64,000 nt of DNA. It comes from Desulfitobacterium metallireducens DSM 15288 (GTDB taxonomy: Bacteria > Bacillota > Desulfitobacteriia > Desulfitobacteriales > Desulfitobacteriaceae). Every line of letters begins with the position of its first letter. Within the stretch, counting starts at the first letter, position 1. Below are positions 36,902 to 46,214 of this stretch, in pieces. The position numbers were made by a program, and so were the translations under genes. Where the stretch lies: NCBI RefSeq assembly GCF_000231405.2, contig NZ_CP007032.1, positions 2,976,001 through 3,040,000 of the forward strand. The letters run 5' to 3'. The notes under the pieces are model-generated. The model made no database searches. It was given only the letters and a program-made list of their open reading frames with translations, and was not told the DNA's origin.

Positions 36902-38365
36902 TCAATGTAAATTTTTTAATATTTCCAGTAAGTATTCCCACGTCCTTTGAACTGAAGAAATACTCATATGTTCATTAGGAGTGTGAACATCATATAGATT
37001 GGGTCCAAAGGAGATTGCATCCATTTCGCCAAACTTTTCTGCAAACAGTCCGCACTCAAGGCCAGCATGTATTGCCGTTATATGTGGTTTCTTTCCGTAC
37101 ATTTTTGCATATACATCTTCAAAAATTGTTCTTATTTTTGAAGTAGGATTATATGCCCATTCAGGATAAACAGATTCGGTAACGACAGTTCCGCCATTTA
37201 GTTTAGCGGTGACAACGAGTCGATTTAATAATTCATTCTTTAAACTCCTGACGGAACTTCTGATTGAGCTTATGAATTCTATCGAATCTTCAAGAGTAGA
37301 AACTACTCCGAGGTTCAAAGAGCTTTCTACTAAACCCTTAATATCCATGCTCATCGAAGTAACTCCATTTATAACTAAGTATAAGTAGTTAACTCCATTA
37401 TTCGTTGATTCTTTTGTAAGCATTTCTGGTGGCAGGGTAGGTAAAACTTCAAATTCCACTCTTACGTCAGGATCTTGTGTCCTCAATTCAGAGGTAAACA
37501 ATGCTTCACAATCAGATATTCTTTTCTCAACTAAAGCTTTATCCTCTGCTTTTACCATAATAACAGCATCTGTCTCACGTGGAATAGCATTACGCTTTGA
37601 TCCGCCGTTTAATGAACTGAGTCTAAAATCTATTTCAGATAATACAGACATAAGTATACGACCCATTAATTTATTCGTGTTTCCTCTTTCTTTATCTATT
37701 TCCATTCCAGAGTGTCCACCCTTTAGGCCTCTTATTTTAATTATATACGGCACTAGGTTTGCATCTACGGGTTCCCATGCTGCAGGAATTAGTGTTTTAG
37801 CTGTAACTCCACCAGCACAGCTAACTAATAGCGTACCCTCTTCTTCCGAGTCTATGTTAATAAGCGTTCTTCCTTCTATATTTTTAGGATCTAATGCCAT
37901 CGCTCCATCCATTCCTGTCTCTTCCGAGGTGGTAACAAGTAATTCTATAGCCGGATGTTGATATTCATTAGAAGCTAATATTGCTAATCCCATTGCAACC
38001 GCAATTCCGTTATCCGCTCCTAAAGTTGTGCCAGTTGCATATATCATGTCATCAATTACTCTTAACTTTAGTGGATCCTTAGTAAAATCATGCTCATTCC
38101 CTATATTTTTTTCGCATACCATATCCATATGTCCCTGCAAAACAACAGTAGGGCTATTCTCATATCCTGGTGTTGCCTTCTTTTTTATAACAACATTTAA
38201 TGCAGAATCCTGAACAAATTCTAAGCTATACTCCTTTGCGAAGGATACCAAATAATCGCTAACCTCTTTTTCATTTCCAGACCCTCTTGGAATCTGTGAT
38301 AGCTTTTCAAAGTATTTAAATACTTCAACTGGTTGTAGGTCTTTAAGCATCTCTAACATTTTCAT
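36902..38365 (-). CDS. pepD: aminoacyl-histidine dipeptidase (M20C, PepD)
   Basis: A 487-residue M20 metallopeptidase that hydrolyses Xaa-His and other dipeptides. Zinc ligands: H in LQGHMDMVCEK near residue 80, D in GADNGIAVAMG near 118, catalytic EE in TTSEETGMDGA near 148 and the C-terminal HTPNEHMSI. LINIDSEEEGTL is a PepD signature. I prefer the ATG at 38365, two codons inside the longest frame, because AAAGGA is better spaced. With the OPT transporter it forms a peptide-utilisation pair, though each has its own terminator or promoter region. Confidence 0.92.
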   Translation of the reverse strand: MKMLEMLKDLQPVEVFKYFEKLSQIPRGSGNEKEVSDYLVSFAKEYSLEFVQDSALNVVIKKKATPGYENSPTVVLQGHMDMVCEKNIGNEHDFTKDPLKLRVIDDMIYATGTTLGADNGIAVAMGLAILASNEYQHPAIELLVTTSEETGMDGAMALDPKNIEGRTLINIDSEEEGTLLVSCAGGVTAKTLIPAAWEPVDANLVPYIIKIRGLKGGHSGMEIDKERGNTNKLMGRILMSVLSEIDFRLSSLNGGSKRNAIPRETDAVIMVKAEDKALVEKRISDCEALFTSELRTQDPDVRVEFEVLPTLPPEMLTKESTNNGVNYLYLVINGVTSMSMDIKGLVESSLNLGVVSTLEDSIEFISSIRSSVRSLKNELLNRLVVTAKLNGGTVVTESVYPEWAYNPTSKIRTIFEDVYAKMYGKKPHITAIHAGLECGLFAEKFGEMDAISFGPNLYDVHTPNEHMSISSVQRTWEYLLEILKNLH

Positions 38366-38518
38366 TAGCATCCTTTCTTACAATTATTCATAAAATATTT
38401 GGAAATTAGATGTATATGTTATCATGTTCAAATTTACTATACATTAAAAAATTAATAAGTACCAATTTATGTATCTTCTCATACTTATGGTAATTAAAAT
38501 ATAAAAGTGACGGAAAAC

Positions 38519-38637
38519 AAGAGGTCTAGGTCTAGGTCTAGCTATAGCTAAAACGAAACCCGATTTAATTAAGGTTTTCTAGCCTAACTAGACCTCTCAG
38601 TAGTCAAAACAAAAGAGCGTTCAAAAAGAACGCTCTT
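38519..38637. terminator. hairpin cluster with tandem GTCTAG repeat
   Basis: GAGGTCTAG at 38520 is followed by two further GTCTAG units and pairs with CTAGACCTC at 38590-38598, a large stem-loop. Next to it is a tight terminator, AAGAGCGTTC (38613-38622) with GAACGCTCTT (38628-38637). Confidence 0.6.
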
Positions 38638-38650
38638 ACTCGTTATGTAT

Positions 38651-38686
38651 TGGTGGAGGTGAGGCACACCTATCCAAACCCTCGAC
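38651..38686. repeat. third short copy of the ssrA 3' end
   Basis: TGGTGGAGGTGAGG (38651-38664) is identical to the last 14 bases of the intact tmRNA gene (43351-43364). It is preceded by CGTTATGTAT, also found before the intact gene's end. Shortly after comes CAAACCCTCGA, the complement of the TCGAGGGTTTG that flanks the other two copies. It looks like a second attachment scar inside the island. Confidence 0.55.
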
Positions 38687-38762
38687 AACAAAATTCTTCA
38701 ATTTGTGGCATAACCTAAGGTTCTTAGAGTCATGCCACGTATGCCTGTTGTTTTTCTAGTAC

Positions 38763-41700
38763 TTATTTCCCAATTAACTGTTCAAGCTGCTGCTCAATGT
38801 CTTTACTGACAACAGCCTCTCCTCCGAATAGGGTCGCTCCGGTCAGTTTTCTGGTCTTTAGATAATTCATGACCTGATCGGACAATCTGCCATCCGATAG
38901 AATAATCGGAGAATTGTGATTTGCCGAATAGACACTTCCTGCCAGGGCATCTGGGAAGTTGTTGCCGGTGGCTATACAGACACTTCGCCCGGATAAGTTG
39001 AAGTATTGGGCTACCGCCAAAGAGGTTTCATAGCGGTCTGCTCCAGCGATTCTCACAATATTCAGATTGTCTAAAGAAGTGATCTGCGCTACTTGGCTTT
39101 CTACAGTTGCACCGATGACCCCTTCTCCTCCGATGATAAAGACTTTGGTGGGCTTAATTGCGGCAATCTCATTCTTGACCGAGTCACTGAGTCCGTCTTT
39201 TTGAACTAAAAGTATTGGGTACTGCATTTCTGCTTCAATACTACTAATGGATAAGGCGTCAGGATAGTTTTCACCATAGGCAAGCACAATCGGGGTTCCG
39301 GTCTTGACCTTCAATTGATCCGCTATTTTAACAGAAGTTTCATACCTGTCAGTTCCATCTAATCTGGCTATATTTGCAAAACCACTCGCTGTTACTTTAC
39401 CTTCCATAGCACCGCTAACGACGGACGTGCCACCTAGGATATAGACAGTTCCTGTCTGGTTCATATTATCCTTCATATAGTCCAATACCTTTTCTTGATC
39501 GGCTTCAGAGCTTCCAACCAGTAGGATTGGCGCATTAAGCTTGTAGGCCAATACACTTCCAGCTAAGGCATCCGGATAGTTATCGGCGGTAGCTAAGATG
39601 ACATTCGCAACTTTTCCTGTGTAGTTTTCTTTAGCGATGGCTAGCGCAGTATCGACTCTGCTCGAACCCGCAAGTCTTGTAACTCCAGAGGTGGTTTGAT
39701 TCATTTTAAAATCCCATTTGACGATATCCTGTTCCACAGAAATTGTCGGGCTTGTATAGTTGTTGTAACCATCTTTTGTGGCAACGATGTAGTAATCTGT
39801 AGTAGGGAATACCATGAAGCCATAGGCTCCTGAGTCATCACTTATCTGTGGATTTATATTATTATTGGGCTTAAATCCATCTATACCAGGCAATGGTACT
39901 ACTGTGTCAGGAGTTTTACCATTTGTATTGTTTCTTTCCGTATTGGCATAATACAAGGTTACATTTGCTCCTGCAACAGGCTTGCCTGTAGCTGCATCAA
40001 TGATGACTCCATAGGGGTCGATTAGGGTAGTGGTTAAGTTGACATTCCCGCTGCTGTCAATTTTAATCTCCATTGTTCCAATCGTAATCGTTTGTCCATT
40101 GTCTAAATTATACCTGATATTCAAGTGATTGTCCGTTCCCTTTGCTAGGTTCGTCACTTTTATTGTTCCATCCGCAGAAATTGTTATAGGCGAACCTGCT
40201 GCTGTTGCAAACGTCACTTTAGAAAGATCACTTAAAGAACTCATAGTTCCGTTAGGTTGTTTTAGCATTACAGTTTGAGCTTCATTCATGGAAACTGTAT
40301 AATTCCGATTACTATCAGTAGTTACTATAGCCGTCAGATTGGAAACCGGTGTACTGTTACCGTCAATTACACTGCCGGTAACTGTAGTTCCTCCAGTTGA
40401 TGAACTCCCTCCACCGCCATAGCCACCGTTGGTTGAGTTTGCCGTCAGAGTGAAGTTTATACCCGAGGTTGTTGTATTTGCTGTTACTGCCACACCTATC
40501 ACATTGGTACTAATATACCCAGTCTTGCTGGCAGTCACGGTATATCCCGTGCCTACCGGCACGTTTAATATCGTATAGATTCCATCCGAGGTTGTTGTTG
40601 TTGAATAAACACTTCCGGTTACAGTCACGTTGGCCCCGACGAGCGGTGTACCGTTTATATCCATTATAGTACCGCTGATTGCCCCTGGGGTTGTCGACGT
40701 GGCGGGAACTACCACGTTTCGCGCTAACCCGAAGTCATAGCCGCTCTTAGTTGCCGTAACCGTGTACGTTTGACCTGCACACAACGCTGCACTAATCGCG
40801 TAAGTTGCCCCACCATCTGATGTTGACGCGCCTGTAATGGTTACAGGATTACTCGCACTGTCCTTCAGCGTAAAGTCGCTTGCCACTAAGCCGGAAAGGG
40901 ATGGGCTTAACCCTACTGTGAATCCGGTGGTCGCTGGGCTACTCACTGTCAAAGCTTCGGGTATGGAATGGTATAATATTACTAATCCATTGTTATAATC
41001 TGCTATAGCAACATCGGGAGCACCGTCTGAGTTAATGTCGCCAATCGCAAGACCCTGGGGGTTATAGTGTGAGGCATAGGGAAGACTATAACGCGAGTAC
41101 GGCATCATTCCCCCATTACCATCTTGAAGGTAAAGGCTTAATGCGTCCCAGCCCCCATTCAAGGAAATAACATCCATTTTTCCGTCGGAATTGACATCTG
41201 CTACTTTAACCGATTCAGGGCAATCATATGCTGCATAATTAACCACCGGATTAAGAGTACCTTGACTATTCTGGTTGAAAGTACCGATAAACGATGTAGG
41301 CTGATTGCCACCGTGACTGACTATGATGTCGTTTAATTTATCATTATTTATATCCCCAATTGCAACTCCATGAGTGAGTATATTACTACCAACACTGGAG
41401 TATGCCGGTGAAGAAAATCCATTTGATTGTTGGTATAGTATCCCGATATTGGGGTCGGCGTACAATTGCCCACTCATTACAATTAAGTCGGTCAACCCAT
41501 CATTATTCACGTCACCGGCTTCTAACTGATCGTATCCCCCATGTTGTACGGAATATGTAATCGGCGTCCCCAACGTACCATCGCTTTTTTGGAACAAGAT
41601 GTCAACACTATTCGAACCCCAACCTATTCCCGCTACATCCATCAACCCATCATTATTAAAATCCCCTGTTTTTATGCTCTGCGAATTAGTTGTGCTATAG

Positions 41701-42116
41701 TTCACACCAGAATCAAGTCCGCCTGATTGGTTTTGGATGAAAACCTCAATATTTACACCTTTATTCCCAACTACTACATCCTTTTTACCATCATTATTCA
41801 GGTCACAAATATCAACAGAGGTTGGCACGCCGCTAACAGAATACTTAATTGGTGGATTAAGCCCTCCGGCGCTATTCTGTATGAAAACAAAAAGCTTATA
41901 ATCATTTACTGGATCAGAGTTAGATGATGTTGATGTTGTCATTACTACATCATTTTTTCCGTCTCCATTGACATCCCCTATCGCAACAGCCTCAGGGTAG
42001 GATCCTGTTTTATAGTTGATATATGGCTTAAAGATTTGTCCCTCTGAGGAGTAAGCAGTTTGTGGCAATACTAATAAAATTATGAACGCAAGAAATATTC
42101 CAATTTTAATTTTCAC
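38763..42116 (-). CDS. large surface protein: FG-GAP repeats, Ig/CarboxypepD-like domains, three CWB2 domains
   Basis: A 1117-residue secreted protein. After a signal peptide come about seven FG-GAP/VCBS-type repeats (residues ~35-390), each with a D-x-N-x-D-G loop (GDVNGDGKNDV, CDLNNDGKKDV, GDFNNDGLMDV and so on) that should bind calcium and form a beta-propeller. Then come Ig-like and carboxypeptidase-regulatory-like segments (GTPLVGANVTVTG, GKPVAGANVTL). The last 300 residues are three cell-wall-binding type 2 repeats (RLAGSSRVDTALAIA, RLDGTDRYETSV, RIAGADRYETSL), which attach to wall polymers. I chose GTG 42116 because GGAGGGG lies 7 bases upstream. Probably an adhesin or S-layer-like protein. 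Confidence 0.88.
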   Translation of the reverse strand: MKIKIGIFLAFIILLVLPQTAYSSEGQIFKPYINYKTGSYPEAVAIGDVNGDGKNDVVMTTSTSSNSDPVNDYKLFVFIQNSAGGLNPPIKYSVSGVPTSVDICDLNNDGKKDVVVGNKGVNIEVFIQNQSGGLDSGVNYSTTNSQSIKTGDFNNDGLMDVAGIGWGSNSVDILFQKSDGTLGTPITYSVQHGGYDQLEAGDVNNDGLTDLIVMSGQLYADPNIGILYQQSNGFSSPAYSSVGSNILTHGVAIGDINNDKLNDIIVSHGGNQPTSFIGTFNQNSQGTLNPVVNYAAYDCPESVKVADVNSDGKMDVISLNGGWDALSLYLQDGNGGMMPYSRYSLPYASHYNPQGLAIGDINSDGAPDVAIADYNNGLVILYHSIPEALTVSSPATTGFTVGLSPSLSGLVASDFTLKDSASNPVTITGASTSDGGATYAISAALCAGQTYTVTATKSGYDFGLARNVVVPATSTTPGAISGTIMDINGTPLVGANVTVTGSVYSTTTTSDGIYTILNVPVGTGYTVTASKTGYISTNVIGVAVTANTTTSGINFTLTANSTNGGYGGGGSSSTGGTTVTGSVIDGNSTPVSNLTAIVTTDSNRNYTVSMNEAQTVMLKQPNGTMSSLSDLSKVTFATAAGSPITISADGTIKVTNLAKGTDNHLNIRYNLDNGQTITIGTMEIKIDSSGNVNLTTTLIDPYGVIIDAATGKPVAGANVTLYYANTERNNTNGKTPDTVVPLPGIDGFKPNNNINPQISDDSGAYGFMVFPTTDYYIVATKDGYNNYTSPTISVEQDIVKWDFKMNQTTSGVTRLAGSSRVDTALAIAKENYTGKVANVILATADNYPDALAGSVLAYKLNAPILLVGSSEADQEKVLDYMKDNMNQTGTVYILGGTSVVSGAMEGKVTASGFANIARLDGTDRYETSVKIADQLKVKTGTPIVLAYGENYPDALSISSIEAEMQYPILLVQKDGLSDSVKNEIAAIKPTKVFIIGGEGVIGATVESQVAQITSLDNLNIVRIAGADRYETSLAVAQYFNLSGRSVCIATGNNFPDALAGSVYSANHNSPIILSDGRLSDQVMNYLKTRKLTGATLFGGEAVVSKDIEQQLEQLIGK

Positions 42117-42142
42117 ATTATTCCCCTCCAATTTTTGTTAAA

Positions 42143-42583
42143 TCATTTATAATAATTTTCAATCTCATCTGGTTCAAATGCTTTCCTGAAATCCTTCAAG
42201 ACCAGCATGACAGAATTGGAGAAAGAAAAGCATTGGGAATAAACAGACAAAAACTGAATATTAAGAACACGGCGGTTAAAAGATAAGGGAAGATAGCCTA
42301 CGGTATGTTCAAAATGTAAAGGTCTATTATCAAAAGTGGTTTCTAATTTATTCGCTGCTACTTCCAATCGAAAAGTATTTACCAAACTCCCTGCATCTAA
42401 GTCAAGGAAACGAGCATAAGAATGCAAAAATCCTACCGTGTAAACCCCACCAAGAAGAACACAGTAGTCTCCTTCTTCCGAAGCTTGCAGGTATTTACTA
42501 CGAATTTTAGTAATTTCCTCAACCTTTCAACTCCGATCCTTTAGCTTTTCTGGCCTTACGTAACTGTGGACAACTTTATCCAT
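42143..42583 (-). pseudogene. RodZ-like HTH protein relic
   Basis: ATG at 42583 with GGGAGGTTGAA upstream begins a former gene. Two frame changes and a stop break the first 25 codons: LRKARKAKGSELK lies in one frame, then VEEITKIRSKYLQASEEGDY continues in the original frame, followed by VYTVGFLHSYARFLDLDAG. These are the HTH_25 blocks of RodZ-type cell-shape proteins. The rest, to the stop at 42143, has no recognisable domain. It is a decayed gene inside the ssrA island. Confidence 0.65.
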
Positions 42584-43270
42584 ATTTCAACCTCCCTGTC
42601 AGTTCAGTAGCAACGGTCTGTCGAAGTATTTGGTTAAACAGGCAGCATTATAACGAACACCTAATTTAAAAAGAGAAAACAAAAAGAACTCCATACCAGA
42701 GATACTAGTCCCGGCAGGGGCTCTAATTTCTTCTCCGGCAACCTGGCGATCATGGCAGTGTCTTTCCTGCTGTAGACCCATGGCTTTGCGTCACACCTTT
42801 TCAGATGTTTTGCCTTTATCAGAACAATTTTTTAAATTAAATTGCAATAGATGAATATTATACAAAGATAGGTAAAACTATGTTATGATGTCGTATTTTG
42901 GAAGAACCCTCTTGTGAGATATTCTACCATATTTGTCTATAACTTTAAAGGTTTTTTAGTACCTATATTTGAACATGAGCCCCGTATGGATAACTGATCA
43001 TAAAGCTTATTACAGATTGTTCACATGCTTCCATGCCCCATTTATTTGCACAGCTCCAGAGATGAACAACAAAATTTTATCTCATGATGCTCCATTATTA
43101 ATCATCTCATTTCTGGTAGATATACATTTTCTTAGCCAACTAGATTAATCGCGAAAGCCTTAATGTTGTAAATAGGTTTAATTATCTTGTCACAGCCACT
43201 ATTAATACCCATCAGATATGGCAAAATTTATCCTTTTTTGCAAAGCCAGACGGTGATTCATTTCAAAAAT
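42584..43270. other. gene-poor AT-rich part of the ssrA island
   Basis: About 690 bases with no convincing gene. A 60-codon frame (42599-42781, minus) has no ribosome site I trust and no family resemblance. The rest is AT-rich with many stops in all frames, consistent with decayed DNA. Confidence 0.55.
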
Positions 43271-43276
43271 GCAAAA

Positions 43277-43313
43277 AAGCCTTAAGCGTACAACTTCATG
43301 TACCTCAAGGCTT
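43277..43313 (-). terminator. tmRNA terminator
   Basis: AAGCCTTAAGCGTAC (43277-43291) pairs with GTACCTCAAGGCTT (43300-43313), ending in TTTTTTGC on the minus strand, 38 bases after the tmRNA 3' end. Confidence 0.75.
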
Positions 43314-43350
43314 TCGTTATGTATCTCCACCTAATATTCGAGGGTTTGCA

Positions 43351-43701
43351 TGGTGGAGGTGAGGGGACTTGCACCCCTGTATCGAAGAGCTGCCACAAAA
43401 GCTTCTACGCGTGTAGTCTTCTCTTTAAGTTTCGCCTCTTAGTCTCCAGAAGACAGGATCCATCCAAGGCTATCTCGATAATCTTAGCTAATGACTCCGA
43501 GAATTGCCATTAGAGCAGTCCTACTATTTTGACACCCTGGCCCTTCATCGTAGGCGCAGAAGGCAGGATGCTAGCGGCAATTAAGCTGCTAGAGCGTAAT
43601 TATTGTTGTTAACTATTAAGGTCCACCGTTTAACGAGACCAGGTGGAATCTCGACGCGCAACTCTTGCCACCGCTTCCCCGAGCGAGTCTAAAACACCCC
43701 C
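43351..43701 (-). ncRNA. ssrA: transfer-messenger RNA
   Basis: About 351 nt, one-piece tmRNA. The 5' GGGGGTG pairs with the 3' CACCTCC (one G-U), followed by A and an encoded CCA at 43351. The T-arm is GGGG-TGCAAGT-CCCC. The tag frame ends at the TAA at 43581-43583 and encodes ...NNNNYALAA; the resume codon is either AAC or the preceding GTT. The ALAA ending is the usual protease signal. SmpB, its partner in rescuing stalled ribosomes, is encoded 7 kb away on the same strand. Confidence 0.95.
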
Positions 43702-43838
43702 GTATTGAGTTTACATTGATAGTATATCATTTTTTTCTGTTTTTTATAGAGGTACATCTTACTTTACCATGATTTATTTAGATTAATTTGATAGGAATTC
43801 CATAATTCTTTTATAGGCAAGTACATGAGCATATAAAA

Positions 43839-43868
43839 AGAGCAACGGACTAAACAATCCGTTGCTCT
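43839..43868 (-). terminator. terminator after the DoxX gene
   Basis: AGAGCAACGGA pairs with TCCGTTGCTCT (43858-43868), 14 bases after the gene stop; the minus strand continues TTTTTATATG. Confidence 0.75.
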
Positions 43869-43881
43869 CTCTAAACTTCAA

Positions 43882-44421
43882 TTACATATTTACTGAGTTT
43901 TGTGCCGTTTTCTTTTGTTGTTTTTTAAAATCAAGGTATCCGCTTACACCAATAAGTTCACTATATTTTGCAAATTTCATAAAAGCTAAGTCAGACCAAA
44001 TATAACCGAAATTATTAAACGAACCTGCTGCATTGAATTGTAGATTCATGTATACAGCGACTAAAGCACTCCAGAATACTTTAAATCCTAGAACAAGAAC
44101 GATACCAACTAAAATCTCACAAATGACAACCATTACATCAGTAACGGAAGGCATCGTATTTACAAAGATACCTTGGGCAACCCAAGCATATAAATTATTA
44201 ATACCGAGTGGATCGTTTTTGGCAGCTGCTAGATTACCTACCATCCCTTTAATTAATCCAATAGAATCGAGTTTTCCATCAGAAAACCATGTTAATTTGT
44301 GTTCTCCAGCTTGAATCCAAGCAATTCCATAAATTACTCTTGCTACTGTGAATACAAGTGTTAATAATGCTACTTTCCAATCCTTCAATTGAGTTTTTAC
44401 ATAATTAATATAATCAGACAT
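43882..44421 (-). CDS. DoxX/DoxD-family membrane protein
   Basis: A 179-residue protein with about four membrane helices. RVIYGIAWIQAGEHKLTWF near residue 28 is the DoxX-type start, and GIVLVLGFKVFWSALVA and the late NFGYIWSDLAF match DoxD-like subunits. DoxD is the small subunit of archaeal thiosulfate:quinone oxidoreductase; bacterial relatives are tied to sulfur or redox stress. I chose the ATG at 44421 with GGAGGAG upstream. It lies directly upstream of the tmRNA gene on the same strand, separated by its own terminator. Confidence 0.82.
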   Translation of the reverse strand: MSDYINYVKTQLKDWKVALLTLVFTVARVIYGIAWIQAGEHKLTWFSDGKLDSIGLIKGMVGNLAAAKNDPLGINNLYAWVAQGIFVNTMPSVTDVMVVICEILVGIVLVLGFKVFWSALVAVYMNLQFNAAGSFNNFGYIWSDLAFMKFAKYSELIGVSGYLDFKKQQKKTAQNSVNM

Positions 44422-44651
44422 TAATACTCCTCCTTCTATTTTAGGAAAAAATAATAAATTAATAATAATACCTATTGATACTACTTGAACGAGATTCTCT
44501 TTCCTCCCATCTCTTTTTAATATCTGCTGTTGCTTATACTTATTAAAATTATCACAACAGCATTTAAATTTGACGAATTTAGTTATTGCAAATAGCATGC
44601 CAAGGCGAAAAGTTATGAAAATAGGCTTTTCTTATGTTAACCTGTCGATAA

Positions 44652-44698
44652 GTTAACGTTGGCGTTAACCTTTATAGTTAACAATAACGTTAACTATA
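44652..44698. promoter_or_regulatory. pair of GTTAAC palindromes
   Basis: GTTAACG-TTGG-CGTTAAC (44652-44669) is followed by TATAGTTAAC-AATAAC-GTTAACTATA (44673-44698). Four GTTAAC cores in 47 bases, two dyads in tandem, upstream of the DoxX gene and beyond the end of the DUF2680-like gene. Probably a double operator. Confidence 0.5.
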
Positions 44699-44701
44699 AT
44701 C

Positions 44702-44734
44702 AAAAAGGCTGATCCATCTTTTGATGAATCAACC
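44702..44734 (-). terminator. terminator after the DUF2680-like gene
   Basis: GGCTGATCCATC (44707-44718) pairs with GATGAATCAACC (44723-44734) around TTTT; the minus strand continues TTTTTG. Confidence 0.7.
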
Positions 44735-44761
44735 CCTTTGCGTTAATGGCTATTTTCTTTA

Positions 44762-45243
44762 TTATTGAGTCAAACCAGCTCTGCCCATACCGACTCCATA
44801 GCCCATGCCTCCGCCGAATCCGCCCCGGCCTTGACCTCTACCTTGACCTTGCATCATGCCGCTACCAAAACCGACCCCATTTGCTCTCCCAATTTGGGCG
44901 CTTCCTGTGCCATCACAGGTTGCTTGGTTTGCTTCAAGTGCACTCTTAACTGAAGCTGCCTGCTCCTGAGTCATTGTTCCCTCAGCTACACGCTGATCTA
45001 ATACGGCTTCTTTCTGTGCCAGTATTTCTTGTTTAAAGGAATCCAGCACTCCTGCATCATTGGCTATCGTTCCATAAGTAACACCAGTAGCTCTTTCTGT
45101 CGTTACCTGTTCAACCGTCTTACCCGTCAAGCCTGCGACAATATCCGCCGGTGTTTTATATCCATCTGCTGCCAAAGCTGTTCCGGCTACTCCAAGAATC
45201 CCCAGTGTCGCGATCACTGCGATCAGTTGTTTTTTAAATTTCA
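44762..45243 (-). CDS. secreted DUF2680-like protein with Gly/Met-rich tail
   Basis: A 160-residue exported protein: signal peptide with ALAA at about residue 25, then a helical domain (ADIVAGLTGKTVEQVTTERA ... KEAVLDQRVAEGTMTQEQAA) typical of DUF2680 proteins, and a low-complexity tail rich in Gly, Met, Gln and Arg (GMMQGQGRGQGRGGFGGGMG). I chose the ATG at 45243, with GGAGAG upstream. Such proteins are common in sulfate-reducing and metal-handling Firmicutes; the methionine-rich tail could bind metals, but that is a guess. Confidence 0.75.
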
Positions 45244-45509
45244 TATAATCCACTCTCCTTTTTATTTCAGTTGTTCCATCAACCTTGATTGAATTATACG
45301 AAACCTTTATGGCAAAACTTTGTCAAAACTTTGAAACAAATATGTCATTTAATATATATTTCTTTAATTCATGAATCTTTACCTTGACCCTATGACATCT
45401 TTGTCATATATTCAAAGTGACACAGCTGTCATATTTAAATTTTCTCTTTAATACACTATCTTGAGAATATCAAAGCTGACAAACTCATTTTATAGAAAGG
45501 ACGGTTGCT

Positions 45510-46214
45510 TTGCCTACTCAAACCTTCTTTAATTTATCCGATGAAAAAAGAAAACGAATTATTGATGCTGCCCTTGAAGAGTTTGCCGCCTATTGCTTTG
45601 ACCAAGCGAGTATTGCTCGCATTATTAAAAGTGCTGGAATTCCACGGGGAAGTTTCTATCAATATTTTGAAAATCTAAAAGACTTATATAAATTTATTCT
45701 TAATCTAGCCGGAGAACAAAAAATTACGTATTTCAGACTAAACGTTCCTCAATTTGAAGGAGATGGCTTTGATTTTTTCCAAACCCTTCGCGCTCTCTGT
45801 CTAGCTGGCCTTCAATTTGCGGAAGAAAATCCTAAACTCCTATCCATTGGGAATAACTTTCTCAAAGAAACCAATAAAGCGCTCCAGGAAGAAGTCATGG
45901 GAGAACAACTTCCTAAGGCTCAAAACATCTATACGTTAATGATCAAGAAGGGAATCGAGCTTGGACAGATTAATCCTCAGATTGATCCCCTTCTCGCGAA
46001 TCATTTCCTAGGAGTCTGGAGTGCCTCACTAAGCGAGTACTATATCGCTGAACTCAGGAATCTACCCGAAGATCATCAAGCAGACACCCTTTCCTTAATA
46101 AAAGATAATCCATTTCTCAAGCGAATGGACCAAATGATTGATCTCTTGGCAAATGGATTGGGTCCCCACTCTGCTCTGGGAGGTGAGCCCCTTGACAATC
46201 TTGCTCGAAGGTAA
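45510..46214 (+). CDS. TetR-family regulator of the export operon
   Basis: A 234-residue TetR protein with the DNA-binding domain at residues 10-55 (EKRKRIIDAALEEFA, then QASIARIIKSAGIPRGSFYQYF). TTG start with GAAAGGA upstream. The long C-terminal part should bind a ligand. Its end overlaps the ABC ATPase gene by 23 bases, so regulator and exporter are one operon, and it probably represses its own transcription. Confidence 0.9.
   Translation: MPTQTFFNLSDEKRKRIIDAALEEFAAYCFDQASIARIIKSAGIPRGSFYQYFENLKDLYKFILNLAGEQKITYFRLNVPQFEGDGFDFFQTLRALCLAGLQFAEENPKLLSIGNNFLKETNKALQEEVMGEQLPKAQNIYTLMIKKGIELGQINPQIDPLLANHFLGVWSASLSEYYIAELRNLPEDHQADTLSLIKDNPFLKRMDQMIDLLANGLGPHSALGGEPLDNLARR

Noticed and set aside
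38520-38545. CRISPR-like tandem GTCTAG units
   Set aside because: Only three 6-base units without spacers; part of a hairpin.
42599-42781. 60-codon frame on the minus strand in the island
   Set aside because: No recognisable domain and no reliable start; treated as decayed DNA.
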